A stretch of DNA of 64,000 nt from CAWGOF01 sp963824225. Lineage in GTDB: Bacteria > Acidobacteriota > Polarisedimenticolia > Polarisedimenticolales > Polarisedimenticolaceae. The stretch is taken from contig CAWGOF010000002.1 of NCBI GenBank assembly GCA_963824225.1, positions 62,001 to 126,000 on the forward strand. Reading direction: 5' to 3'. Both the position numbers and the translations under genes were made by a program. Position 1 is the first letter of the stretch; each line of letters begins with the position of its first letter. This document shows, in pieces, positions 33,213 to 42,152 of the stretch. The notes below the pieces were generated by a model that did no database searches, had not been told where the DNA came from, and saw only the letters and a list, made by a program, of their open reading frames with translations.

Positions 33213-35376
33213 GCCGCGCTCGAGGCTTGGCCTGTGGAGTCGCCTGCGTCAGGATCACCCGTGCATCGACGACGTAGGAGTCCTCGCCGCGCTCCGTCAC
33301 CACGAACGGGTTGACGTCGATCTCGGCGAGCTCGGACTCGAAGTCGCCCACGAGCTGCGATAAGCGCAGCAGGCACTCCTCGATGCGCTCGCGGGCCACA
33401 GGCGGCTCTCCCCGGGCGCCCGCGAGGAGCGGGAAGCCGCGGATCCGCTCGACCATCAGCCGCGCGCCGACGTCCGTCAGCGGATGGATGCGGATCGACA
33501 CGTCGCGCATCACCTCGACGAACACGCCGCCAAGTCCGAACATCAGGAGCGGCCCGAACTGCGCGTCCTGGGCCATGCCGAGGATCACCTCTCGACCGCC
33601 GCGTACCATCTTCTGCACCTGGATCCTGAGCTTCGGGTCCCGCCGCCCGAGCCGTGAAACGAGGTCGCGGTACGCCGCGCCGACGTCGTCCGCGTCGCGC
33701 AGGTCGAGACGCACACCGCGCACCTCGGTCTTGTGCAGGATCTTGGCGGAATCGACCTTGAGCACCACCGGGTAGCCGATCTCCTGCGCCGCCGCGATCG
33801 CGTCGGCGACGCTCGTCGCGGGACGCGCGGGGACCATCGGGAACCCGTAGGCCTCGAGCACGGCCCGGACCTCGGACCCGTGGAGCGTGGTCCGCTTCTG
33901 GCGGCGCGCCGACGCGAGGATGCGCGCCACGCGTCGGCGATCGACGCGAAACCGCACCGGCTGCCCCTGCGGCGCATCGCGCAACTCTTGATAGCGCACG
34001 AGCGCCGCCATCGCCGAGGCCGCTTCCTCGGGGAACCGGTACACCGGCACCTTGTGGCGCACGAGCTCCTCGACCGCCTCGCCCTCGCGCTCCTTGCCCA
34101 TGAACACCGACAGCACGGGCTTCGTGCCGTCGGCCGCCTCGGCGATCGCACGCGCGACCTCGTACGCGTCGATCATGATCGGCGAGACGAAGATCGCGAC
34201 GATCCCGTCGACGCCGGGGTCGCGCTTGACGAGGTCGAGGACGGCCCGGTATCGCGACGCGTCGGCCGAGGCGATCATGTCGATCGGGTTCCCGGTCGCC
34301 GCCTCGGGCGGAAGCTTGCGACCGAGCGCCGCGCGGGTCTTCGGGCGCAGCTCGGCCATGCGCACACCCCGCGCCACGAGCGAGTCGGTGCACAGGATCG
34401 CCGGCCCGCCCGCGTTCGTGACGATCGCGATTCGCTCGCCCTTGGGCACAGGCTGGTTCACGAGCGCCGCGGCCTGGATGAACATCTCCTCGAGCGACGA
34501 CACGCGCAGCACGCCGCACTGCTCGAGCAACGACTCGGCCGCCACGTCGAGGCCGACGATCGAGCCGGTGTGCGACGACGCGGCGCGCGCGCCCGCGGCG
34601 CTACGGCCGGCCTTGACCGCGAGGATCGGCTTCTTGCGTGTGATCCGGCGCGCGAGATCGGTGAACTTCCTCGGGTTTCCGAACGACTCGAGGTACAGGA
34701 GGATCGCCTGCACGTCATCGTTGTGCTCCCAGTACTCGAGCAGATCGTTGCCCGATACGTCGGTCTTGTTCCCCATCGAGACGAACATCGCAACGCCGAG
34801 ACCCGACGCCTGTGCCTCGGCGAGGATCGCCTCGCCGAGCGCCCCGGACTGCGAGACGAAACCGACCGTGCCCGCCGCGGGGACGGTCGCAGCGAAGGTT
34901 GCGTTGAGCCGCACGTCGGCTTCGGTGTTGATCACGCCCATGCAGTTCGGTCCGACCATGCGCATCCGATGCCGGTGGAGAAGCGTCTTGAGCCGGCCTT
35001 CGAGCGCCGCACCCGCGGAGCCGACCTCGCGGAAGCCGGCGGTGATCACGACCACGCCACGCACGCCCTTCTTGCCGCAGGCGTCGACGACGTCGAGCAC
35101 CTGGTCCCGCGGGACCACGACGACCGCCAGGTCGACCGCATCCGGCACCTCGGCGATCGAGCGGTAGGCCGGCATCGAATGCACGACCTGGGCGTTCTTG
35201 TTCACGGCCCACACGCGACCGGCGAAGCCGAAGTCGACGAGGTTGTGCAGGATCTCGTGGCCGATCGTGCGCCGGTGCTGGGACGCCCCGATCACGGCCA
35301 CCGAGCGTGGACGGAAGATCGCGTCGAGCGCGTGGCCGTCGCGCCTCGCGCGACGCTTCGCCAGCCTGCCCCTCAT
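33202..35376 (-). CDS. NDP-forming acyl-CoA synthetase (fused alpha-beta)
   Basis: The 724-residue protein resembles ADP-forming acetyl-CoA synthetase with fused subunits. The CoA-binding domain (20-150) contains AVIGASQHRRTIGHEIL. The ligase domains (160-470) contain the likely phospho-His in ASSHTGSIVG and IVTNAGGPAILC. A C-terminal ATP-grasp domain (510-715) contains GYPVVLKVDSAKILHKTEVRGV, GLGGVFVEVMRD and AEIDVNPFVV. The reaction interconverts acyl-CoA plus ADP and phosphate with acid plus CoA and ATP. The substrate cannot be told. No GNAT domain is fused, so it is not a Pat-type acetyltransferase. Confidence 0.85.
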   Translation of the reverse strand: MRGRLAKRRARRDGHALDAIFRPRSVAVIGASQHRRTIGHEILHNLVDFGFAGRVWAVNKNAQVVHSMPAYRSIAEVPDAVDLAVVVVPRDQVLDVVDACGKKGVRGVVVITAGFREVGSAGAALEGRLKTLLHRHRMRMVGPNCMGVINTEADVRLNATFAATVPAAGTVGFVSQSGALGEAILAEAQASGLGVAMFVSMGNKTDVSGNDLLEYWEHNDDVQAILLYLESFGNPRKFTDLARRITRKKPILAVKAGRSAAGARAASSHTGSIVGLDVAAESLLEQCGVLRVSSLEEMFIQAAALVNQPVPKGERIAIVTNAGGPAILCTDSLVARGVRMAELRPKTRAALGRKLPPEAATGNPIDMIASADASRYRAVLDLVKRDPGVDGIVAIFVSPIMIDAYEVARAIAEAADGTKPVLSVFMGKEREGEAVEELVRHKVPVYRFPEEAASAMAALVRYQELRDAPQGQPVRFRVDRRRVARILASARRQKRTTLHGSEVRAVLEAYGFPMVPARPATSVADAIAAAQEIGYPVVLKVDSAKILHKTEVRGVRLDLRDADDVGAAYRDLVSRLGRRDPKLRIQVQKMVRGGREVILGMAQDAQFGPLLMFGLGGVFVEVMRDVSIRIHPLTDVGARLMVERIRGFPLLAGARGEPPVARERIEECLLRLSQLVGDFESELAEIDVNPFVVTERGEDSYVVDARVILTQATPQAKPRARRGT

Positions 35377-35425
35377 GCGCCCGCACGATACCATCGCGCT
35401 CTGTACGCGCGCGTACAATGCTGTC

Positions 35426-35656
35426 GTGCACGTGCCGTGGACGCTGGGCGGCGTGGGACGAGTCGCGATTGCGCTCGGCCTCGGGATCGCAGCGGTCGGG
35501 ATCGTCCTGTGGCTTCTCGATCGCGCGGGTGTACACCGCCTCCCCGGCGACTTCGTCGTCTCGCGTGGACGGTTCACGTTCGTGCTGCCGCTCGCGACGT
35601 GCCTGCTCGTGTCGATCGTGCTCACGATCGTGCTGCACGTTCTCGGCCGCCGCTAA
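35426..35656 (+). CDS. DUF2905 small membrane protein
   Basis: The 76-residue protein has two membrane segments (residues 9-27 and 50-72) around the family motif LPGDFVVSRGRFTFVLPL. That gives the usual DUF2905 length and topology in the inner membrane. The function is unknown. The start is GTG 35426, or GTG 35432. A TACAAT hexamer at 35414-35419 lies just upstream, so the message may have a very short leader. It is divergent from the acyl-CoA synthetase and three bases before the DUF72 gene. Confidence 0.82.
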   Translation: MHVPWTLGGVGRVAIALGLGIAAVGIVLWLLDRAGVHRLPGDFVVSRGRFTFVLPLATCLLVSIVLTIVLHVLGRR

Positions 35657-35659
35657 CCG

Positions 35660-36523
35660 ATGATCCGCGTGGGCGTCGCCGGTTGGGACTACCCGGACTG
35701 GGTCGGTCCTGTGTACCCGTGGAATCACGTGCGACACATCGACCGGCTCGCGTTCCTCGGCCGGTACGTCGACGTGCTCGAGGTCAACAGCACGTTCTAC
35801 CGGCCGACGTCACCGCACACCGCCCGCTCGTGGCTCAGGCGCGCACCCGAGGCGCTCGGCTTCACGGCCAAGATCCACCGCTCGATCACGCACGAGCCGG
35901 GCGTGCCCGAGCCCCAGGCGCTCGACCCGACGCTCACCGGGTTGCGGCCGCTCCTCGACGAGGGTCGGCTCCTGGGCCTGCTCGTCCAGTTCCCGCACTC
36001 GTTCCGGTTCGATGAGGCGGGCCGGGCCAAGCTCGAGGCGATCGCCGAGGGTCTCCGCGGCTGGCCGTGGATCGTCGAGGTGCGGCGTCGCGAGTGGGAG
36101 CAGGCCGCGGCCCTCGAGTGGCTTTCGGGCCTCGGTGCCGGCTGGTGCGTCGTCGACCAGCCGCGGGTCGGCACGACCGCGCGCGCCACGCCACGCGTCC
36201 TGGGGCAACTGGGATACCTGAGGCTCCACGGACGTAACGCGGCGAACTGGTTCCGCGAGGATGCCGGCCGCGACGCGCGCTACGACTACCTGTACGCGGG
36301 CCAGGAGATCGACGACCTGGCGCACGTCGCGCGGGAGATGGCCGAGCAATCGGCCGAGCTGATCGTGGTCCAGAACAACCACTTCCGCGGACAGGCGCTC
36401 GTCAACGCGCTGCAGCTCAAGCACCGACTGACCGGTACGCGGCCCCTCGCTCCGCAGACGCTCGTCGAGTCCTACCCGAGCCTGGCCGACGAGGTGATCG
36501 TCGAGCGACAACGCCTGTTCTGA
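35660..36523 (+). CDS. DUF72 (YecE-like) TIM-barrel protein
   Basis: The 287-residue protein opens with IRVGVAGWDYPDWVGPVYP and has the family blocks VLEVNSTFYRPTS, FTAKIHRSITH, LLVQFPHSFRF, YLRLHGRNAANW and IVVQNNHFRGQALVNALQL. The fold is a TIM barrel. Biochemical function is not established. No metal or nucleotide motif is evident. It probably shares a transcript with the DUF2905 gene and ends eight bases from the convergent Rieske gene. Confidence 0.87.
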   Translation: MIRVGVAGWDYPDWVGPVYPWNHVRHIDRLAFLGRYVDVLEVNSTFYRPTSPHTARSWLRRAPEALGFTAKIHRSITHEPGVPEPQALDPTLTGLRPLLDEGRLLGLLVQFPHSFRFDEAGRAKLEAIAEGLRGWPWIVEVRRREWEQAAALEWLSGLGAGWCVVDQPRVGTTARATPRVLGQLGYLRLHGRNAANWFREDAGRDARYDYLYAGQEIDDLAHVAREMAEQSAELIVVQNNHFRGQALVNALQLKHRLTGTRPLAPQTLVESYPSLADEVIVERQRLF

Positions 36524-36530
36524 GCCATCG

Positions 36531-37652
36531 TCAGAGTCGCGAGTCGGCGAGCCCGCGCGTCAGGTCGGCGTGGAGCAATCGGTGGAACAGGTGCTCGCCG
36601 GCCTCGCGGCGCACCGAGAGCCGCCCGGCACGGTACGCTCTCGACGTCAGGCCGCGCTGGACCGAGTGGCAGATCGCCGTGTCCTCGGCCTGGATCCGAT
36701 CGCCCACGGCGATGCTCGCGCGGTTCTTGGCCCGCGCCTCGTCCGAGCCGACGTCGGCGAAGTAGAAGTCGAACACGACCTCGGTCCGGTCGACGCCATG
36801 CGGGATCACCAGGTTCGTGTCCATCAGCCCTTCGTACCAGTTGACCATGAAGTTCGGGTAGATCCAGTAGTACAGCGCCCGATCGCCGGTGCGCACGGCA
36901 CCCGTCTCGGCCTCGGCACCGTCGCTAACCATCGGGCTGTGCTGCAGGCAGAATCGCTCGCCGTTGACGATCTTGTAGCTCGCGTAGTCCAGGACCGAGT
37001 CGAGCCCCTTGTGCAGGAACGGGATGTGGTAGCCGCCGTCGAGGTAGTTGTCGACGAACACCTTCCAGTTGCACTCGAACGCGTAGTGCCGGCGCTCGAG
37101 GAACTGCAGCCGATCGAGCTTCAGCTCGGCGAACTGCTGCACGAGGTCCGGTCCCAGCGCATCGGCGAGCGCCGGCCCGCCCGGCTCGAGCCGCACGAAG
37201 ACCCAGCGCTCCCACACCGCGACCTCGAGCGGCACGAGCCCGTTCTCGGCGCGGTCGAAGCATCGGACACCGGCGAAGTCCGGCGTGCCCCTGAGGCTTC
37301 CGTCGAGCCCGTACGTCCAGCCATGGTACGGGCAGCGCAGGACCCGGGCCTTGCCTTGGGGCTCGGTCATCACCTCGGCGGCGTGATGCCGGCACACGTT
37401 GAAGAACCCGCGCAGGGTCCCGTCCTCGCCGCGGACCACGACGACCGGCTCCCCCGCCACGTTCGCCGTGAGGTAGCTCCCGGGCTCGGCGACCTGATCG
37501 TCACGACCGACGAGCTGCCAACCGCGGCTGAGCACGGTGCGGCGCTCGAGGTCCGCAACGCGCGTGTCGACGTACCACGACGCCGGGATCGTCCACGCCT
37601 CGTCGAGCGGGGCGCTCGGATCGTAGGACGCGACGATCTCGTCGAGCGTCAC
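36531..37652 (-). CDS. Rieske non-haem iron oxygenase, large subunit
   Basis: The 373-residue protein has the Rieske [2Fe-2S] site (CRHHAAEV then CPYHGWTY, residues 95-120). The catalytic domain carries the Fe(II) site DNYLDGGYHIPFLH, with a bridging Asp and two His, near 205-218. The layout resembles choline monooxygenase and GbcA-type N-demethylating oxygenases. No reductase gene is adjacent. The GTG start at 37652 overlaps the T-protein stop (GTGA) and has AGGAG upstream. Coupling to a folate-dependent T-protein suggests oxidative demethylation of a methylated amine; the substrate is unknown. Confidence 0.87.
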   Translation of the reverse strand: MTLDEIVASYDPSAPLDEAWTIPASWYVDTRVADLERRTVLSRGWQLVGRDDQVAEPGSYLTANVAGEPVVVVRGEDGTLRGFFNVCRHHAAEVMTEPQGKARVLRCPYHGWTYGLDGSLRGTPDFAGVRCFDRAENGLVPLEVAVWERWVFVRLEPGGPALADALGPDLVQQFAELKLDRLQFLERRHYAFECNWKVFVDNYLDGGYHIPFLHKGLDSVLDYASYKIVNGERFCLQHSPMVSDGAEAETGAVRTGDRALYYWIYPNFMVNWYEGLMDTNLVIPHGVDRTEVVFDFYFADVGSDEARAKNRASIAVGDRIQAEDTAICHSVQRGLTSRAYRAGRLSVRREAGEHLFHRLLHADLTRGLADSRL

Positions 37653-38875
37653 GCCACCTTCTCCTGTCCGCGGCCGGCGGGCGGCGTCGCCGTCTTGCGC
37701 TTGGGGTTGAAGAACGGCGTCTGTACCACGGTCGCGCCGACGTCGTGGCGCACGGCCTCGACGGTCCATTCCATCCGCACGCGGACGCCCGGCTCGGTGT
37801 GGCCTCGCTCGAGCGCGGCCAGGGCGATCAGCTTCTTCAGCACGGGTGACCAGGTGGTCGAGGTCGCCTTGCCGATCTGGCGCCCCCGGCCGTCCCGCAC
37901 CGGGACCGCAACCCGCGACGCGGCCGCGGGGATCTGCGGCGCGAGACCGGCGCGGTCGTAGAGCGCCTCGAGCTCGGGCCAGTCGAGCTCGAGCCCCACG
38001 ATCTGCCGCGCAGGACCCGTCGTGCGCTCGCGCGCGAGCGCCGCCTGCCCGACGAAGCTCGCCTTGTCCAGCTGCACCAGGCGCCCGAGCCCCAGCTCGT
38101 GCGGCGTGTAGCGCTGGCCCGGGATGAGCGCGCTGCGGCTGCCGCGGAAGTCGACCTCGATCAACAGCAAGCCGGCCTCGATCCGACACACGTCGAGCGC
38201 GAGCAGTCCCGTGGGTCTCAGGTCGTGCGGCCGCCCGGCCTCGATCAGCGCGTCCCACACGCGTAGCGCGTCGTCCCACGGGATCCAGATCTCGTACCCC
38301 AGGTCGCCGGTGTAGCCGGTGCGGGAGACGTCGACCGGGACGCCGGCGATCCGGCCGCTCGTGGCTCGGAAGTACTTGAGCGAATCGATGCGCACGTCCG
38401 AGACGTCGCGCAGCACGGCGGCCGACGTCGGTCCCTGGAGCGCGAGCGCGGCGATCTGCTCCGATACGTCCTCGATCGTGACGTCGAGACCCAGCGCGTT
38501 CTGCCGCAGCCAGCGCAGGTTCGGCTCGGCAGCGGTCCAGCGGTAGGCGTCCTCGTCGACGCGGGTGACCGTCCCGTCATCGACCACGTGGCCGTGCTCA
38601 TCGCACCACGGCGTGTAGACGACCTGCCCGATCTGGATCTTGCGCGCGTCGCGCGTGATCACGCGATCGACGAGCCGCGTCGCGTCCTTCCCCGTGACGC
38701 GATACTTGAACAGTGGGGTGACGTCGATCATTCCCGTCGCGTTGCGCACGGCGTTGTACTCGTGCTCGTGGTGCGGCTCGTAGCTCGACACGGCCCAGTA
38801 CCCGGCCCAGTCGCGGTAGTTCAGGCTCTCGCACAGGGTCAGGGTCCTGGCGTGCAGCGCGGTCCCGATCGGCAA
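37649..38875 (-). CDS. GcvT-family aminomethyltransferase (T-protein-like)
   Basis: The 408-residue protein matches the folate-binding T-protein fold: RNATGMIDVTPLFKYRVTGKDA, LALQGPTSAAVLRDV, SRTGYTGDLGYEIWI, DVCRIEAGLLL, and a C-terminal beta-barrel. It lacks the DAO-type FAD domain of dimethylglycine or sarcosine dehydrogenases. No gcvH or gcvP is nearby, so glycine cleavage is unlikely. It may pass a one-carbon unit from demethylation to tetrahydrofolate. The start appears to be TTG. It is divergent from the FAD oxidoreductases 101 bases away. Confidence 0.85.
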   Translation of the reverse strand: MPIGTALHARTLTLCESLNYRDWAGYWAVSSYEPHHEHEYNAVRNATGMIDVTPLFKYRVTGKDATRLVDRVITRDARKIQIGQVVYTPWCDEHGHVVDDGTVTRVDEDAYRWTAAEPNLRWLRQNALGLDVTIEDVSEQIAALALQGPTSAAVLRDVSDVRIDSLKYFRATSGRIAGVPVDVSRTGYTGDLGYEIWIPWDDALRVWDALIEAGRPHDLRPTGLLALDVCRIEAGLLLIEVDFRGSRSALIPGQRYTPHELGLGRLVQLDKASFVGQAALARERTTGPARQIVGLELDWPELEALYDRAGLAPQIPAAASRVAVPVRDGRGRQIGKATSTTWSPVLKKLIALAALERGHTEPGVRVRMEWTVEAVRHDVGATVVQTPFFNPKRKTATPPAGRGQEKVA

Positions 38876-38976
38876 CGGCCACCTCGCGGCGAGCAGCGTC
38901 TCGCGGTTTTCGCGGACGGCCGATTATACGGTATCCTCTCGGCCCTTCGGCACCACGGGATCGGCAGGCGGCACGC

Positions 38977-40566
38977 ATGACGTCGAGCGCCAAGTACGAC
39001 GCGATCATCATCGGCGGCGGGCACAACGGGCTCGTCTGCGCGGCGTACCTCGCGCGTGCGGGACGCCGTGTGCTCGTGCTCGAGCGGCGCCATGTGCTGG
39101 GAGGTGCTGCGGTCACGGAGGAGGTGTTCCCGGGGTTCAAGTTCTCCGTGTGCTCGTACGTCGTGTCCCTGCTGCGGCCCGAGATCATCCGCGAGCTCGA
39201 CCTGCCGCGTCACGGGCTCGAGATCCTGCCCCTCGACGGCACGTTCACGCCGATGCTCGACGGCAACTACCTGTGGCGGGTCAACGACCACGCGAAGACC
39301 CGACGCGAGATCGCGCGGCACTCGCGCCTCGACGCCGAGGCGTACGACGAATACGCGAGGGCGATGGTCGAGATGTCGCGCTTCGTCAAGCCGATCCTGG
39401 GACTCACCCCACCCGACCCGGCGCGGCCGGGCCTCGCCGGTCTGCGCGATCTCCTGGGGCTCGTTCAGCGCTTCCGGGCGCTGCCGCCGCTCGACCGGCA
39501 CAACCAGGTCCAGCTCATGACCATGAGCGCGGTCGACTTCCTCGATCCGTGGTTCGAGACCGACGTGCTCAAGGCCACGATGTCGGCGTCGGGGATCATC
39601 GGCACGTTCCTCGGCGTGCGCTCGCCCGGAACGGCGTACGTGCTGCTGCACCACTACATGGGCGAGATCGACGGCGCGTTCCGGTCATGGGGCCTCGTGC
39701 GCGGGGGAACCGGCGCAATCTCGAACTCCATCGCCGACGCAGCGCGCGAGGCCGGCGCGGAGATCCGGACCCGCGCGCCCGTAGCACGAATCCTGATCCG
39801 CGGCGACCGCGCGGCGGGGGTCGTGCTCGACAACGGCGATGAGATCGAGGCCACGACCGTGTGCTCGAGCGTCGATCCGCGCCTGACGTTTCTCGGCCTC
39901 GTCGGGGAATCGCACCTCGATGCCGAATTCCTGGCCGAGATCCGGCGCTACAAGTTCCGCGGCTCGTCGGGCAAGGTGAACTTGGCCCTCGACGGGCTCC
40001 CGAGCTTCCGCGCGCTGCCCGGTCCGGGTACGCACCTGCGCGGGGCGATCTCGATCTCCCCGTCGATCGACTACATGGAGCGAGCGTACGACGACGCCAA
40101 GTACGGCCAGTTCTCCCGCAAGCCGTACGTCGACATCGTGATCCCGACCTTGACCGACCCGTCCATGGCGCCGCCGGGCAAGCACGTGATGTCGTGCTTC
40201 GTGCAGTACGCCCCGTACCACCTGAAGGACGGCAACTGGGACGACCAGCGCGACGCGTTCGGAGACGCGGTTCTCGACGCGGTGTCCGAGCACGCGCCGA
40301 ACCTCCGCGACTTGATCCTGCATCGTCAGGTGCTCACGCCCCTCGATCTCGAGCGCGAGTTCGGCCTGACCGAGGGCAACATCTTTCACGGCGAGCTGAC
40401 GCTCGAGCAGCTGTTCTTCCTGCGGCCCGCGCCGGGATGGGCGGCGTACCGCACGCCGATTCGGAACCTGTACCTCGGCGGCTCGGGCGCGCACCCGGGC
40501 GGAGGGATCATGGGCGCGCCGGGGCTCAACGCTGCGCGGCGGATCCTCGCCGACTCCCGACGATGA
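38977..40566 (+). CDS. PYROXD2/phytoene desaturase-like FAD-dependent oxidoreductase
   Basis: The 529-residue protein has the dinucleotide-binding motif AIIIGGGHNGLVCAAYLARAG with VLVLERRHVLGGAA and the matching C-terminal FAD block (NLYLGGSGAHPGGGIMGAPG). It belongs to the amine oxidase/phytoene desaturase superfamily. No carotenoid gene is nearby, so desaturation of phytoene is unlikely. Oxidation of an amine or related C-N or C-C bond is inferred from the divergent Rieske and T-protein genes. The last codon overlaps the next paralogue as ATGA. Confidence 0.87.
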   Translation: MTSSAKYDAIIIGGGHNGLVCAAYLARAGRRVLVLERRHVLGGAAVTEEVFPGFKFSVCSYVVSLLRPEIIRELDLPRHGLEILPLDGTFTPMLDGNYLWRVNDHAKTRREIARHSRLDAEAYDEYARAMVEMSRFVKPILGLTPPDPARPGLAGLRDLLGLVQRFRALPPLDRHNQVQLMTMSAVDFLDPWFETDVLKATMSASGIIGTFLGVRSPGTAYVLLHHYMGEIDGAFRSWGLVRGGTGAISNSIADAAREAGAEIRTRAPVARILIRGDRAAGVVLDNGDEIEATTVCSSVDPRLTFLGLVGESHLDAEFLAEIRRYKFRGSSGKVNLALDGLPSFRALPGPGTHLRGAISISPSIDYMERAYDDAKYGQFSRKPYVDIVIPTLTDPSMAPPGKHVMSCFVQYAPYHLKDGNWDDQRDAFGDAVLDAVSEHAPNLRDLILHRQVLTPLDLEREFGLTEGNIFHGELTLEQLFFLRPAPGWAAYRTPIRNLYLGGSGAHPGGGIMGAPGLNAARRILADSRR

Positions 40567-42152
40567 GCGGCCGGGACGAGCGGCGTGTCGTGATCGTCGG
40601 CGGCGGGCCGAACGGCCTCGTCGCCGCCGTGCGTCTGGCCCGCGCCGGCGTCCGGCCGATCCTGATCGAGCGGCGTGCCGCGGTCGGCGGCGCATCGATC
40701 ACCGACGAGATCCACCCGGGCTTTCGCTGCTCGACCTTCGCGCACGCGGCGGGACCGCTGTTGCCCGAGGTGCGGGACTCTCTGGGACTCGAGCGGCACG
40801 GTCTCACGTGGCTGCGACCGGCGGTCCGGAACCTGGCTCTCGCGCCCGATGGTGGTGGGCTCGCGATCCACGACGACACCGCGACGACCGCTCGGGAGCT
40901 CACGCGGCATGCGCCAGCGGACGGGTCGCGGTATCGCGAGTTCGTCGAGACGTTCGCCAAGATCGGCCGGCTCCTGCGGCCGATGCTGGCCTCGCCGCCG
41001 CCCGACATCGACACGCCGTCGCGGGCCGACCTGTGGGGTCTCGTTCGGGGGGCGCGCGACTTCCGGCGGTTGGGACGGCGCGACGGCTACCGGCTGCTGC
41101 GCTTCGGCCCGATGGCCGCCGCGGATCTCGTCGCCGAGTGGTTCGACGGCGAGCTCGCCCGGGCGCTGTTCGCGGCGCGTGGGATCCACGGCTGCTGCGC
41201 CGGCCCGTGGTCCGCGGGAACGGCCTCGGGCCTCCTGCTCCAGACCGGATTCGACGGGCGCGCCTCGCTCCCCGCCGCGTTCCCGCGTGGGGGCATGGGC
41301 GCTCTGACGCAGGCGCTCGCCGCCGCGGCGACGGACGCCGGTGCCGAGGTCCGCACGAGCGCGGCAGTCGTCGAGATCCGCGTCGAGAGCGGCCGCGTCG
41401 ACCGCGTGGTGCTCGCCGACGGGACCGGGATCCCGGCCCGCGCCGTCGTCTCGGGTCTCGATCCGCAATCGACGTTCCTCCAGCTCGTCGATCCGACGCA
41501 CCTCGACCCGACGTTCGTCCACCGGATCCGGAGCTATCGGTCCCACGGCGTGGTGGCCAAGGTCAATCTGGCGCTCGCCGGCCTGCCGACCTTCCGCGGC
41601 GTCGATCCGGCGCTCCTCGGCGGCCGGATCCATGTCGGGCCGACGATCGACGACATCGAGCGCGCGTTCGATGCGTCGAAGTACGGAGGAGCCTCCGAGC
41701 GACCGTACCTCGACGTGGTGATCCCCAGCACGAGCGACCCGACGCTCGCGCCGGCCGGGGCTCACGTTCTGTCGGCGCTCGTGCAGTACGCGCCGTACGA
41801 GCTGCGAACGAGCGACTGGGGCGCGATCGCCCCGGCGCTCGGCGACACGGTGGTCCGGACCCTCGCCGAGTATGCGCCCGACCTACCGAGCCTCGTGCTC
41901 GCGCGCCAGGTCGTGACGCCGTCCTTGCTCGAGGCCGAGCTCGGACTGACCGGTGGACACCCGTACCACGGCGAGCACGCGCTCGACCAGCTGTTCGTCG
42001 CGCGCCCGCTGCTCGGCTGGGCGCGTTACCGGACGCCGATCGGCGGCCTGTTCCTGTGCGGCGCGGGCACGCACCCTGGCGGCGGAGTGACCGGTGCCCC
42101 GGGATGGAACGCCGCGCGCGCGGTCCTCGCCGATCTCAAGGCGATCCGGTGA
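40563..42152 (+). CDS. Second PYROXD2-like FAD-dependent oxidoreductase (tandem paralogue)
   Basis: The protein has 529 residues, the same as its upstream neighbour, with VVIVGGGPNGLVAAVRLARAG, LIERRAAVGGASITDEI, SKYGGASERPYLDVVIP, and the C-terminal LFLCGAGTHPGGGVTGAPG. Similarity runs over the whole length, so the pair arose by tandem duplication or acts as a heterodimer. Its ATG overlaps the upstream stop, which favours equal synthesis. The last 17 bases overlap the convergent bamD gene. Confidence 0.87.
   Translation: MSGRDERRVVIVGGGPNGLVAAVRLARAGVRPILIERRAAVGGASITDEIHPGFRCSTFAHAAGPLLPEVRDSLGLERHGLTWLRPAVRNLALAPDGGGLAIHDDTATTARELTRHAPADGSRYREFVETFAKIGRLLRPMLASPPPDIDTPSRADLWGLVRGARDFRRLGRRDGYRLLRFGPMAAADLVAEWFDGELARALFAARGIHGCCAGPWSAGTASGLLLQTGFDGRASLPAAFPRGGMGALTQALAAAATDAGAEVRTSAAVVEIRVESGRVDRVVLADGTGIPARAVVSGLDPQSTFLQLVDPTHLDPTFVHRIRSYRSHGVVAKVNLALAGLPTFRGVDPALLGGRIHVGPTIDDIERAFDASKYGGASERPYLDVVIPSTSDPTLAPAGAHVLSALVQYAPYELRTSDWGAIAPALGDTVVRTLAEYAPDLPSLVLARQVVTPSLLEAELGLTGGHPYHGEHALDQLFVARPLLGWARYRTPIGGLFLCGAGTHPGGGVTGAPGWNAARAVLADLKAIR

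Noticed and set aside
38977..42152. Calling the two FAD enzymes carotenoid desaturases.
   Set aside because: The PYROXD2 subgroup shares the fold, but there is no phytoene synthase or other carotenoid gene. The divergent neighbours point to amine metabolism.
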